Assembly: GCF_001723685.1 (NCBI RefSeq)
Contig: NZ_MCBX01000044.1
Coordinates: 1 to 64,000, forward strand
Length of the DNA stretch: 64,000 bases
Direction: 5' to 3'
Origin: Candidatus Marithrix sp. Canyon 246
GTDB taxonomy: Bacteria; Pseudomonadota; Gammaproteobacteria; Beggiatoales; Beggiatoaceae
In this document: one piece after another, positions 1 to 8,038 of the stretch
How positions within the stretch are numbered: position 1 is the stretch's first letter
Layout of the letters: each line of letters starts with the position of its first letter
Notes under the pieces: model-generated
Told to the model about the DNA's origin: nothing
The model's database searches: none
The model's input: the letters and a program-made list of their open reading frames with translations, nothing else
Translations under genes and position numbers: made by a program

Positions 1-19
1 AGATGTGTATAAGAGACAG
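1..19 (+). other. Nextera/Tn5 mosaic-end adapter remnant
   Basis: The first 19 bases read AGATGTGTATAAGAGACAG, which is exactly the Tn5 mosaic end used in Nextera libraries. This is library sequence, not genome. The sequence directly after it joins in the middle of a repeat arm, so the contig was probably broken at the repeat and left untrimmed. Nothing upstream of position 20 should be interpreted biologically. Confidence 0.95.
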
Positions 20-41
20 ATCCACGTAATTCGCTGTACTC
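20..41. repeat. Truncated arm of the palindromic element
   Basis: These 22 bases match the right arm of the complete palindrome at 144-220 exactly, from ATCCACGTAATTCG onward. The left arm and loop would lie beyond the adapter and are missing. The bases that follow (CAACAATTA) also match those after the complete copy, so the unit repeated here includes flanking sequence. Confidence 0.85.
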
Positions 42-62
42 AACAATTATATATTATATATT

Positions 63-140
63 ATGTCAGATTTACTTCATAAAGAGCTAAGTGCATATAT
101 TATTGATGCGCAAATTAAAAGTTATATAGTTTCATTCTAA
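63..140 (+). pseudogene. Truncated 5' copy of the GxxExxY-like gene
   Basis: A 25-codon frame begins MSDLLHKELS, the same ten residues that start the full-length gene at 256. It then diverges (AYIIDAQIK) and stops at TAA. AYII-type sequence after that start is usual in GxxExxY proteins, so this looks like the N-terminus of a paralogue whose body has been lost. The palindromic element begins four bases after the stop. A short real peptide cannot be excluded but is unlikely. Confidence 0.6.
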
Positions 141-143
141 TAT

Positions 144-220
144 GAGTACAGCGAATTACGTGGATAAACGAATTAAAATCTTTTCGCCTTATTAGTTTAT
201 CCACGTAATTCGCTGTACTC
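144..220. repeat. Palindromic element, copy 1 (26-bp perfect arms)
   Basis: Positions 144-169 and 195-220 are perfect 26-bp inverted repeats around a 25-base AT-rich loop. The right arm begins GTTTATCCACGTAATTCGC and ends TGTACTC. A second copy lies at 3597-3673 with 25 of 26 arm bases paired and a different loop, and partial or decayed arms occur at 20-41, 16283-16308 and 17323-17346. The arms are conserved and the loop is not, as in REP/MITE-type elements. There is no T-run after the stem, so it is not a typical terminator. Confidence 0.85.
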
Positions 221-255
221 AACAATTAACAATTAACAATTAATAATTAACAATT
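221..255. repeat. Five tandem AACAATT heptamers before the start codon
   Basis: Five 7-base units (four AACAATT and one AATAATT) fill the space between the palindrome and the ATG at 256 exactly. There is no Shine-Dalgarno sequence. Changes in heptamer number would alter the distance from promoter to start codon, so slippage here could affect expression; that is inference. Confidence 0.75.
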
Positions 256-1047
256 ATGTCAGATTTACTTCATAAAGAACTAAGTTTTATTGTTCGAGGG
301 ATTTTGATTGACGTTTATAATAAATTAGGTCCAAAACTCCCTGAAAAATTCTATCAACAAGCTGTATCTTATGGATTAAGAGAACAAGGCATCATCTCTG
401 AATCTGAAAAACAATTCTATGTGCTTTACCGAGATACACCAGCCGGCATTTTTTATGTTGACCATTGGCTTGAAAACGGAAAAATCATCCTTGAATTTAA
501 AGTAGCACCTAATATTATGCCTATTCATCAAGCTCAAACTATTTCCTACCTTAAACTGACTGATGCTGATTTAGGAATTATTGTGAATTTCGGTACCCAT
601 TCCTTACAAGACAAACGCTTACCTAATTTTATTAGGAACAAGAAAGTCAATTTTAAATGGCAACCGAAAACACCAACTGTAAATACTTTATATCCTGCAT
701 TACTCGATAGTCTTTTTCAAGCATTGTATCGAGTACATTTTGTTTTAGGAATTGGCTTTATTCATCGAGTTTATCGACAAGCTGTGATGATTGAATTACA
801 GTCTCAGAGTATTGGTTATGAATATATACGTAAAATTAATTTATTTTATAAAACTCATTGTGTTGGTCAACAAAAGGTTCAAATGATTCGAGTAGAAAAT
901 AAAATTTTATTGGCTGTGTTTGCAATGGAATCAATGGATAAGATTATGGGAATTGTTATGAAAACACGGATGAAACATTTAGGAATGAAAGTTGGAATGT
1001 TAGCTAATTTTTATGGTGAACAGTTAGTAATAGAAACTGTATATTAG
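256..1047 (+). CDS. Two-domain GxxExxY-family-like protein
   Basis: This 263-residue protein looks like a tandem pair of GxxExxY (PDDEXK_3-like) domains. The first, about residues 1-130, has the segment LGPKLPEKFYQQAV in place of the usual LGPGLLExxYxxAL, then IILEFKV and a long QAQTISYLKLTDADLGIIVNF core. The second, about residues 145-263, repeats the layout with VLGIGFIHRVYRQAV, where the conserved Glu is replaced by His, so it is probably not catalytic. Members of this family are small, multicopy and of unsettled function; a nuclease fold is predicted. The start at 256 follows the heptamer repeat without a ribosome-binding site. It is unrelated to the pst genes downstream and looks like an accessory insertion. 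Confidence 0.65.
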   Translation: MSDLLHKELSFIVRGILIDVYNKLGPKLPEKFYQQAVSYGLREQGIISESEKQFYVLYRDTPAGIFYVDHWLENGKIILEFKVAPNIMPIHQAQTISYLKLTDADLGIIVNFGTHSLQDKRLPNFIRNKKVNFKWQPKTPTVNTLYPALLDSLFQALYRVHFVLGIGFIHRVYRQAVMIELQSQSIGYEYIRKINLFYKTHCVGQQKVQMIRVENKILLAVFAMESMDKIMGIVMKTRMKHLGMKVGMLANFYGEQLVIETVY

Positions 1048-1060
1048 TTAAAATTTTTAG

Positions 1061-1100
1061 CTATAGTTCACACTATTGTCATAATAATCTACTATAAATA
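1061..1100 (+). promoter_or_regulatory. Candidate Pho-box/promoter block upstream of pstC
   Basis: CTATAGTTCACACTATTGTC and the following ATAATAATCTACTATAAAT are nearly identical to the block before pstA at 5546-5586. TTGTCAT differs by one base from the PhoB half-site CTGTCAT, and an AT-rich -10-like stretch follows. The second half-site expected in a Pho box is poor. Conservation of the block before two pst genes is the main argument that it is regulatory. Confidence 0.45.
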
Positions 1101-1108
1101 TATACAAT

Positions 1109-3340
1109 ATGAATACTAATTCTTCTTTTGTTTTGTCAACTCGACAATGGCGTATGCTGAAAGATCAAATCGCCAAATATAGCATGACTTTGGGCGGTAT
1201 CAGCATTATTATTGCTATTAGTCTGATTTTCTTTTACCTGTTATATGTTGTCTTGCCGCTGTTTTTGCCGGCAAGTATGAATCATATTGTACAATTTAGC
1301 AGCTCTGATTCAATATATATTGCTACCGAAGAAAAAAATGAGCTTGGTGTTCGGTTTACTAATGACGCTCAAGCGGTTTTTTTTAGTTTGAAAGATGGTA
1401 AGGTAATTTCTAAGTATAAAATTGCTATACCTGATGATGCCTCAATAACTAGTTTTGCTGTTGCTGATCCTGCTACAGATATTATAGCTTTTGGTTTAAA
1501 TGATGGGCGAGCTGTGGTGGTAAAGCATAATTATAAAATTACTTACCCTAATGATGTGCGTGTTATTACTCCTAGTATTCAATATCCTTTAGGTAAGGAA
1601 CCAATTGTAGTTGATGATAAGCGGCGTGCTTTAACTCATCTCGATATTCAATTACAAGGTGCAAGGAATACTTTAGCCGCTATTACTATTGATAAAGATT
1701 TAGTCTTAGCAACTTTTACTAAAGAAGAATCATTTTTAAGTGAATCTAGTGAATTTGAACGTAGTTCTAGTAGTGTTTTAGCTTTACCATCAATAGATAT
1801 AAGTCATTTATTATTAGATAAAGAACAAACAGTCATTTATCTAGCTGATCAAAATGGTCAAATTACTCATATTGATATTAGAACTAAGACTCCTAAAATT
1901 TTACAGCGTCTGCGTGTAGTCGATGTCAATACTAAAATTACTGCTTTAGAATTTCTAACTGGAGATATTTCATTATTAGTAGGTGATTCTAAGGGGCGCA
2001 TTACTCAATGGTTCCCTGTGCGTGACAAAAATAATAATTATATACTTACCAAAATTCGTCAATTTAATGATCAGTCTGCTCCTATAATTTCAATTGCCAC
2101 TGAAGAACGTCGCAAAGGTTTTGTAGCCGCTGATAATAATGGTAATGTTGGGATTTATCATTCGACTGCACATCGTACAATAATGTTAGAAAAAGTTACT
2201 GATGCTGCTATTAAACAGATTTCTATATCTCCACGCGCTGATAGACTATTAATAGCTGATAATAATAAGCAATTGCATGTTTGGGATTTGCATAATAAAC
2301 ACCCTGAAATTTCATGGTCAGCATTATGGGGTAAGGTATGGTATGAAAGCTATGAATCCCCTGATTATGTCTGGCAATCTTCTTCTGCAAATAATGATTT
2401 TGAGCCTAAATTTAGTTTAATACCTTTAGCTTTTGGTACTTTAAAAGCCGCATTTTATGCAATGTTAATTGCCATACCAATTGCAATATTTGGTGCCATT
2501 TATACAGCATATTTTATGGATCCAAAAATGCGTTCTATAGTAAAACCTAGCATTGAAATCATGGCGGCTTTACCAACTGTTATTCTCGGATTTATTGCTG
2601 GTTTATGGTTAGCACCATTAATGGAAAAGAATTTACCGGGATTCTTCATGTTGTTATTGTTGTTACCAATTGCTGTACTAGTGTTTGCTTTTATGATGCA
2701 CAATTTGCCCAAATCACTTAAACATAAAATCTCAACAGGTTGGCAATCAGCTTTATTGATTCCAATAATATTATTAGTAACATGGTCAGCTTTTAGTTTA
2801 AGTTATCCTATAGAAGTTTGGCTTTTCGATGGCAATATGCCAAATTGGTTGACCACTCAACTTGGTGTTGATTTCGATCAACGTAATGCAATAATTGTTG
2901 GAATTGCAATGGGCTTAGCAGTAATTCCTAATATTTTTTCAATGGCAGAAGACGCAGTATTTAGCGTACCTAAACATTTAACAATAGGCTCATTAGCTTT
3001 AGGTGCTACGCCTTGGCAAACTATGGTGAGAGTAGTTATATTGACAGCTAGCCCCGGTATTTTTTCAGCTATTATGATCGGCATGGGAAGAGCTGTTGGT
3101 GAAACCATGATTGTATTAATGGCAACTGGTAATACCCCGATTATGGACTTTAATCTATTTGAAGGTTTACGTACCTTATCAGCAAATATAGCTGTAGAAA
3201 TGCCAGAATCTGAAGTAGCTAGTACACATTATAGAATTTTATTTTTATCTGGTTTAGTTCTGTTTATTTTTACTTTTTTCTTTAACACAATTGCAGAAGT
3301 TGTTCGTCATCGTCTGCGACGCAAATATAGTTCATTGTGA
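1109..3340 (+). CDS. pstC: Phosphate ABC transporter permease PstC (long form)
   Basis: PstC is one of the two inner-membrane permeases of the high-affinity phosphate importer PstSCAB. At 743 residues this is the long form known from Pseudomonas-type systems. A membrane segment at about 30-52 is followed by a ~380-residue extracytoplasmic insert with propeller-like repeats, then the permease domain from about 440. The permease loop is recognisable in [15 protein letters not shown] and GMGRAVGETMIVLMAT. pstS, which usually precedes pstC, is absent from the window, where a GxxExxY-like gene sits instead. The gene should be co-transcribed with pstA, but an opposite-strand gene now separates them. 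Confidence 0.95.
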   Translation: MNTNSSFVLSTRQWRMLKDQIAKYSMTLGGISIIIAISLIFFYLLYVVLPLFLPASMNHIVQFSSSDSIYIATEEKNELGVRFTNDAQAVFFSLKDGKVISKYKIAIPDDASITSFAVADPATDIIAFGLNDGRAVVVKHNYKITYPNDVRVITPSIQYPLGKEPIVVDDKRRALTHLDIQLQGARNTLAAITIDKDLVLATFTKEESFLSESSEFERSSSSVLALPSIDISHLLLDKEQTVIYLADQNGQITHIDIRTKTPKILQRLRVVDVNTKITALEFLTGDISLLVGDSKGRITQWFPVRDKNNNYILTKIRQFNDQSAPIISIATEERRKGFVAADNNGNVGIYHSTAHRTIMLEKVTDAAIKQISISPRADRLLIADNNKQLHVWDLHNKHPEISWSALWGKVWYESYESPDYVWQSSSANNDFEPKFSLIPLAFGTLKAAFYAMLIAIPIAIFGAIYTAYFMDPKMRSIVKPSIEIMAALPTVILGFIAGLWLAPLMEKNLPGFFMLLLLLPIAVLVFAFMMHNLPKSLKHKISTGWQSALLIPIILLVTWSAFSLSYPIEVWLFDGNMPNWLTTQLGVDFDQRNAIIVGIAMGLAVIPNIFSMAEDAVFSVPKHLTIGSLALGATPWQTMVRVVILTASPGIFSAIMIGMGRAVGETMIVLMATGNTPIMDFNLFEGLRTLSANIAVEMPESEVASTHYRILFLSGLVLFIFTFFFNTIAEVVRHRLRRKYSSL

Positions 3341-3345
3341 TATTC

Positions 3346-3378
3346 AGACCTGACAGGTTTTAAAAACCTGTCAGGTCT
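3346..3378. repeat. 16-bp-stem hairpin directly after pstC
   Basis: AGACCTGACAGGTTTT pairs perfectly with AAAACCTGTCAGGTCT across a single base, six bases after the pstC stop. The strong stem could end or stabilise the pstC transcript, but the T-run expected of an intrinsic terminator is missing on both strands. I recall the same CCTGTCAGG palindrome in intergenic regions of unrelated bacteria, which would make it a dispersed repeat; that needs a search. Confidence 0.7.
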
Positions 3379-3723
3379 TAATTTGAAAAATTTCATTTTT
3401 CACAAAACACAAGTTTTTATAAATATCTTTTAAATCATCTATCTTAGTACAATAAATTGTAAACTTGGAATTTTATTTTCTCTTTTTTCTAAATCTTCTT
3501 TAGTTAATGCAGATATAAACTCTTCTAAACTCATTTTTTATTGAAAGTTCTACTTATATGGTATAAGTAGGTACGCAAAAGTTTATTAACAAAAATAAGT
3601 ACAACGAATTACGTGGATAAACAAATTATTTAAATTAAACTTTATTAGTTTATCCACGTAATTCGCTGTACTTAATATTATGTAACTGATGTTAAAAGAG
3701 TTATACGTACCGACATAATATTT
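3379..3723. other. Gene-poor stretch between pstC and the ATPase gene
   Basis: No convincing gene is present. A minus-strand frame of 31 codons (3439-3534, beginning MSLEEFISAL) is open but unrecognised. A perfect 9-bp hairpin lies at 3550-3570 (CTACTTATA, loop TGG). The palindromic element at 3597-3673 is enclosed by a weaker inverted repeat (3570-3590 and 3691-3711, about 16 of 21 bases paired). A further 10-bp pair (AATATTATGT at 3674-3683, complement at 3713-3722) abuts the ATPase stop codon. Confidence 0.55.
3597..3673. repeat. Palindromic element, copy 2
   Basis: Arms at 3597-3622 and 3648-3673 pair over 25 of 26 bases around a 25-base loop. The right arm is the same as in copy 1 apart from its final base, while the loop differs. 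The conserved arm and variable loop suggest selection on, or recent spread of, the hairpin itself. It lies 51 bases from the stop codon of the ATPase gene. Confidence 0.85.
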
Positions 3724-5472
3724 TCATTGTATCGACTCGAACAAATCTAGCTTTTCAGACACTTCAGCATCTACCATATCTTTAGGTAAATATTGAATTA
3801 ATTGATAATATTGCCCCTTATTTAATAAGCGTGGTTCATTAGTTAATCTAGCAAAATTTTCCCAAACATGATCTAAAAACGCGCTTAATTTTTTATGGTT
3901 AGCATTATTAATAAAAGTTTGCCGCTGAAGTGCCGCATCTAATTTTAAATAAGCCGTATAGGCTTGTTTGTCATTATTAAAAATATCTACTAAAATGGCT
4001 TTATTAATTGCTTCTTTTATGCTTGAGGAATTATAATTCGCTTTCACAAAAGCTTCAATTACTTCAGGAACTATAAAATAATTTTCTAATTCATACCTTT
4101 TCCAATATACAGTAACTAAATCATTTTTAATATCATCAATATGTTGTCGATTATCTCCATCAAAAATCGCAATTCCATTTAATGCCGGTATTACAGCTTT
4201 TAGAGCATAAAAATGTTCTTTATGAGAATGATAACTACCAGTTGCTTTATCAATTTCTTTTTCAAAAGAAGCTTGTGGTTCACTATCTTTCACAAAATAA
4301 TAATTTAATTTATTAGTCAAGAAATTTTTTGCAGGATGATCTAGCAAATCTGCGAATGCTTTAAGCATTTCAATATCTGTACTACCTTCAACATATAAGA
4401 TATTTTGAGTAATTTTTGCCTTATAATAATGTTCAATACCGAAATCTTTTAATGCCTTTTTAATCACAGGTTTTTTAGCTAAATTGTTCGCTTCACCATC
4501 AATTAACATTACCAAATTGCTTTCAATAGCATTTTCCAGAATCACTTCAGAATGTGTTGCAATTATAATTTGATTATCATGTTTTTCAGCTATATGATTT
4601 AATAACATAAAAATTTGTCGTTGACGAAGGATTTCTAAATGAGCATCAGGTTCATCAAGTAATAACACAGTATTTTTATGAAGAAAAAGATAGCTAATTA
4701 ATAACAATACTTGTTGTTGCCCTCTACCAGCAATAGCTATATCTAAGCCATTTTTAATAGAAACAGTAGAATATTTTAATTCAATAGAACCTCTACTATT
4801 AAGATAAGTTGGTTTTTTTAAAGTAATTTGAAATAATCTTTGCATTAATTGGGTAATTTCTAGCCAATCTTTAGTATTATGCTTTTCATCATTTTCGATT
4901 ATTCTATAACAAAAATTCCTTAAAACATCAGAAGTCTTACCTTCACCAATTAATACATTAATTCTACCTTCTTGTAATAGCGGCTCCTCAATTGCAATAT
5001 TCCCAATTGGATATAATATTTCTATTTTTAATTCATTTAGATATTCTAATAATGGCTTATTATTAATGCAATCCTTTGCTGGTTGAAAATAAATAACCTC
5101 AGAAGAAGAATATTTAAAATTTAAACTACATTCTATAACCTTCCCATTAAATTCAATACCAACACTAATAGTCATTAATATAGGCAATTTTTGTTTGCGC
5201 AAAGATAAGTTTTGCCAAAAATATTTAGCATGTGGCACCGGCACTGGTGGAATATCTAAACGATTTAATGCAATTGAAGAAGATTTTTTACTATTAAATC
5301 TGGCTTCATACCATTTTGTAATTGCCAATCGCCACAATGCAAGAGCCTGAATCACGGTAGTTTTACCAGAATTATTTGGTCCAATTAATACAGAAGGTTG
5401 ATCTAATTCAATAGTAATTGTTTGTTCAAATAACTTAAAATTCTGTATTTTAAGGTAATGAATTTTTTTCAA
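3724..5472 (-). CDS. OLD-like AAA ATPase with C-terminal TOPRIM-like domain
   Basis: This is an SMC/RecF-type ATPase of the OLD nuclease group. With the start used here, Walker A (IGPNNSGKTT) falls about 30 residues in, as is usual for the family. An ABC-like signature region (AIAGRGQQQVLLLISYLF), Walker B (TVLLLDEPDAHLE) and H-loop (IIIATHSE) follow. The C-terminal third has ILYVEGSTD and later GIAIFDGD, typical of a TOPRIM fold. Such proteins often act in phage defence or DNA processing, but no partner gene (UvrD-like helicase or toxin) is adjacent. The TTG at 5472 is chosen; an in-frame ATG at 5556 would add 28 Phe/Tyr-rich residues and lie in the pstA promoter block. It is transcribed against the pst operon and separates pstC from pstA. 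Confidence 0.75.
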   Translation of the reverse strand: MKKIHYLKIQNFKLFEQTITIELDQPSVLIGPNNSGKTTVIQALALWRLAITKWYEARFNSKKSSSIALNRLDIPPVPVPHAKYFWQNLSLRKQKLPILMTISVGIEFNGKVIECSLNFKYSSSEVIYFQPAKDCINNKPLLEYLNELKIEILYPIGNIAIEEPLLQEGRINVLIGEGKTSDVLRNFCYRIIENDEKHNTKDWLEITQLMQRLFQITLKKPTYLNSRGSIELKYSTVSIKNGLDIAIAGRGQQQVLLLISYLFLHKNTVLLLDEPDAHLEILRQRQIFMLLNHIAEKHDNQIIIATHSEVILENAIESNLVMLIDGEANNLAKKPVIKKALKDFGIEHYYKAKITQNILYVEGSTDIEMLKAFADLLDHPAKNFLTNKLNYYFVKDSEPQASFEKEIDKATGSYHSHKEHFYALKAVIPALNGIAIFDGDNRQHIDDIKNDLVTVYWKRYELENYFIVPEVIEAFVKANYNSSSIKEAINKAILVDIFNNDKQAYTAYLKLDAALQRQTFINNANHKKLSAFLDHVWENFARLTNEPRLLNKGQYYQLIQYLPKDMVDAEVSEKLDLFESIQ

Positions 5473-5545
5473 AATAAGGAAACCTTTATTAATGCAAATA
5501 TAAATTTTTCTAAACTCAATATACTCATAAAAAATGAATGGAAAT

Positions 5546-5586
5546 CTATAGTTCATATTGTTGTCATAATAATTTACTACTATAAT
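5546..5586 (+). promoter_or_regulatory. Candidate Pho-box/promoter block upstream of pstA
   Basis: CTATAGTTCATATTGTTGTC and the following ATAATAATTTACTACTATAAT match the block before pstC except for a few substitutions and small indels. TTGTCAT is the best PhoB-like half-site. This copy would let pstA-pstB-phoU be expressed on their own now that the operon is interrupted. It may have arisen by duplication of the pstC upstream region when the ATPase gene was inserted. Confidence 0.45.
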
Positions 5587-5618
5587 ATAATAGTATTATT
5601 TTCTTTAACAGGTTAATT

Positions 5619-7223
5619 ATGAAAAATTGGTGGAAAAGTGGTGATCCTTGGATATGGTTGACAGCGGCTTCTGTCACCGTTAGTATCCTTGCGGTTGTAG
5701 GTTTGTTATTTCTGATTGCTGTCAATGGTTTAGGACATTTTTGGCCGAAAAATGTTATTGAAGCAGATTATGAATCAACTCATATTATAGGTGAAATTTA
5801 TGATGAAAAAACAGTTAAATTAGATTCTCATATAGTCACTCGTTATTTATTGAAAACCGGTAATCGTGATTTATTTGGTTCTGATTTTCGTTGGTTAATT
5901 GCAGATCAATTTGAAAATAAACAATATCCTAAAGACTTAATGGTAATTGAACGCCGTGAATGGGGTAATTTTTATGGTTATTTAGTCGCAGTTAAGCAAA
6001 AAGATAAAGTTGTTGCTGAAGGTAAAGCCGCTTGGAAGGAATTACACAAGCGTCTCAAACGTACCTTAAAAATTTATAGTTGGATTCGCGAAATCGAGAA
6101 ATCTAAAATTGGTAGTATTAATGCTGATTTAGAAGCTTTACGTTTAGACAAGCGACGATTAGAATTGAATAATGATAATGATCCAGCTAAATTAGCAGCA
6201 ATAGAAAAGAAAAAAGCGGCTTTACTAGCGCGTTCTGAAAAGCTTAATAAAAAATTAAGACAACTATATTTTGCCATGAATCGCGATAGCTTAACTGCCA
6301 AAGTTATGGATGGGCGTATCACTGAAATTTCACTAGCTAAAATTGTACATGCCTATCGTCCTAACGCCATGTCAGTAATGGATAAAATCCAATTTTATGG
6401 CATGAAAGTATGGGAATTTTTAAGTGATGATCCTCGTGAAGCCAATACCGAAGGTGGTATTTTTCCCGCTATTTTTGGCACCGTGATAATGGTTATTTTA
6501 ATGTCAATTATTGTTACACCAATTGGCGTTATTGCAGCTATATATTTGCATGAATATGCTAAACAAAATTGGCTTACCACTACTATTCGTATTGCAGTCA
6601 ATAACTTAGCAGGGGTTCCTTCAATTGTTTACGGGGTTTTTGGCTTAGGATTTTTTGTCTATTTTGTAGGATCGAATATAGATGAATGGTTTTTTTCAGC
6701 AGCCTTGCCAGCACCGACATTTGGTACACCCGGAATTTTATGGGCATCATTAACCTTAGCATTATTAACAGTACCAGTTGTAATAGTATCTACTGAAGAA
6801 GGATTATCCCGAATTCCACGATCTATTCGTGAAGGTAGTTTAGCTTTAGGCGCAACTAAAGCAGAAACCTTATGGCGTACAGTGTTACCAATGGCAAGCC
6901 CTGCAATGATGACGGGTTTAATATTAGCGATTTCCCGTGCTGCTGGTGAAGTTGCACCCTTAATGTTAGTAGGGGTAGTAAAATTAGCACCATCATTAGC
7001 AGTAGATGCACAAGCACCATTTTTACATTTAGATCGCCAATTTATGCACTTAGGATTTCATATTTATGATGTTGGCTTTCAAAGCCCTAATGTAGAGGCA
7101 GGAAGACCATTGGTGTATGCAACAGCATTTTTATTAGTGGCAGTGATTATTATTTTGAATTTAGCTGCTATTTGGATACGTAATAATTTGCGCGAAAAAT
7201 ATAAAGCATTGGAAACTGCATAA
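5619..7223 (+). CDS. pstA: Phosphate ABC transporter permease PstA (long form)
   Basis: This is the second permease of the phosphate importer, 534 residues, the long gammaproteobacterial form. A membrane segment at about 17-38 is followed by an extracytoplasmic region with a Lys/Glu-rich coiled coil at about 150-215. The permease domain begins near 285, with the loop [20 protein letters not shown] and [16 protein letters not shown] Shine-Dalgarno-like AGG lies upstream of the ATG. The stop codon overlaps the pstB start by one base, showing translational coupling. It has its own upstream block rather than following pstC directly. Confidence 0.95.
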   Translation: MKNWWKSGDPWIWLTAASVTVSILAVVGLLFLIAVNGLGHFWPKNVIEADYESTHIIGEIYDEKTVKLDSHIVTRYLLKTGNRDLFGSDFRWLIADQFENKQYPKDLMVIERREWGNFYGYLVAVKQKDKVVAEGKAAWKELHKRLKRTLKIYSWIREIEKSKIGSINADLEALRLDKRRLELNNDNDPAKLAAIEKKKAALLARSEKLNKKLRQLYFAMNRDSLTAKVMDGRITEISLAKIVHAYRPNAMSVMDKIQFYGMKVWEFLSDDPREANTEGGIFPAIFGTVIMVILMSIIVTPIGVIAAIYLHEYAKQNWLTTTIRIAVNNLAGVPSIVYGVFGLGFFVYFVGSNIDEWFFSAALPAPTFGTPGILWASLTLALLTVPVVIVSTEEGLSRIPRSIREGSLALGATKAETLWRTVLPMASPAMMTGLILAISRAAGEVAPLMLVGVVKLAPSLAVDAQAPFLHLDRQFMHLGFHIYDVGFQSPNVEAGRPLVYATAFLLVAVIIILNLAAIWIRNNLREKYKALETA

Positions 7224-8038
7224 TGAATAAAATTGATATATCCTCACTTCATAGAGGCAAAAAAATCAATAATTTCGATAAAGAAACTATTACCCTTAAA
7301 GTTAAAGATTTAAATTTATTTTATGGCGAAAAACAAGCCTTAAATAATATTAATATGCAGATTCCACAACGGCGTGTAACTGCTTATATTGGACCAAGTG
7401 GCTGTGGCAAATCCACATTGTTACGCTGTTTTAATCGAATGAATGATTTAGTAGATACTACTCGTATTGAAGGTAAAATATTATTAGATGGTAGTAATAT
7501 TTATGATAAGAATGTAAATGTTGCTGATCTACGACGACGTGTAGGAATGGTATTTCAAAAACCCAATCCTTTTCCTAAATCTATTTATGAAAACGTTGCT
7601 TATGGCTTACGTATTCAAGGAATAAATAGCCGTCGTATTTTAGATGAAGTAGTAGAAAAATCTCTGAAAGGTGCAGCATTATGGAATGAAGTCAAAGATC
7701 GTTTAAATGACAATGCACTTGGTTTATCTGGTGGGCAACAACAACGTTTAGTTATTGCAAGAGCAATTGCAATTGAACCAGAAGTATTGTTATTAGATGA
7801 ACCAGCATCAGCATTAGATCCAATTTCTACACTGAAAATTGAAGAACTAATCAATGAGTTAAAATCTGATTATACCATAATCATTGTGACTCATAATATG
7901 CAACAAGCGGCGCGTGTCTCTGATTATACTGCGTTTATGTATCTTGGAGAAGTAATTGAATTTGGAGATACTAGCACACTATTTACTAATCCAAGCAAAA
8001 AACAAACAGAAGATTATATAACGGGGCGTTATGGCTAA
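7223..8038 (+). CDS. pstB: Phosphate ABC transporter ATP-binding protein PstB
   Basis: PstB hydrolyses ATP in the cytoplasm to drive phosphate import through PstC/PstA. The 271-residue protein shows Walker A (GPSGCGKST), the Q-loop ([16 protein letters not shown], characteristic of PstB), the signature LSGGQQQR, Walker B ([12 protein letters not shown]) and the H-loop (IIIVTHN). It overlaps pstA by one base and phoU by eight. The N-terminal ~20 residues before the ABC domain are variable in the family. All catalytic motifs are intact. Confidence 0.97.
   Translation: MNKIDISSLHRGKKINNFDKETITLKVKDLNLFYGEKQALNNINMQIPQRRVTAYIGPSGCGKSTLLRCFNRMNDLVDTTRIEGKILLDGSNIYDKNVNVADLRRRVGMVFQKPNPFPKSIYENVAYGLRIQGINSRRILDEVVEKSLKGAALWNEVKDRLNDNALGLSGGQQQRLVIARAIAIEPEVLLLDEPASALDPISTLKIEELINELKSDYTIIIVTHNMQQAARVSDYTAFMYLGEVIEFGDTSTLFTNPSKKQTEDYITGRYG

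Noticed and set aside
144-220. Rho-independent terminator
   Set aside because: A long stem with a large AT-rich loop, no GC-rich core near the loop and no T-run; it recurs as a dispersed element.
1061-1100. Perfect Pho box
   Set aside because: Only the first half-site (TTGTCAT) is close to consensus; the second repeat at the expected distance is poor. The block is kept as a candidate.
2500-3108. Minus-strand frames within pstC
   Set aside because: They overlap fully with pstC, have no family features, and reflect the hydrophobic codon pattern.
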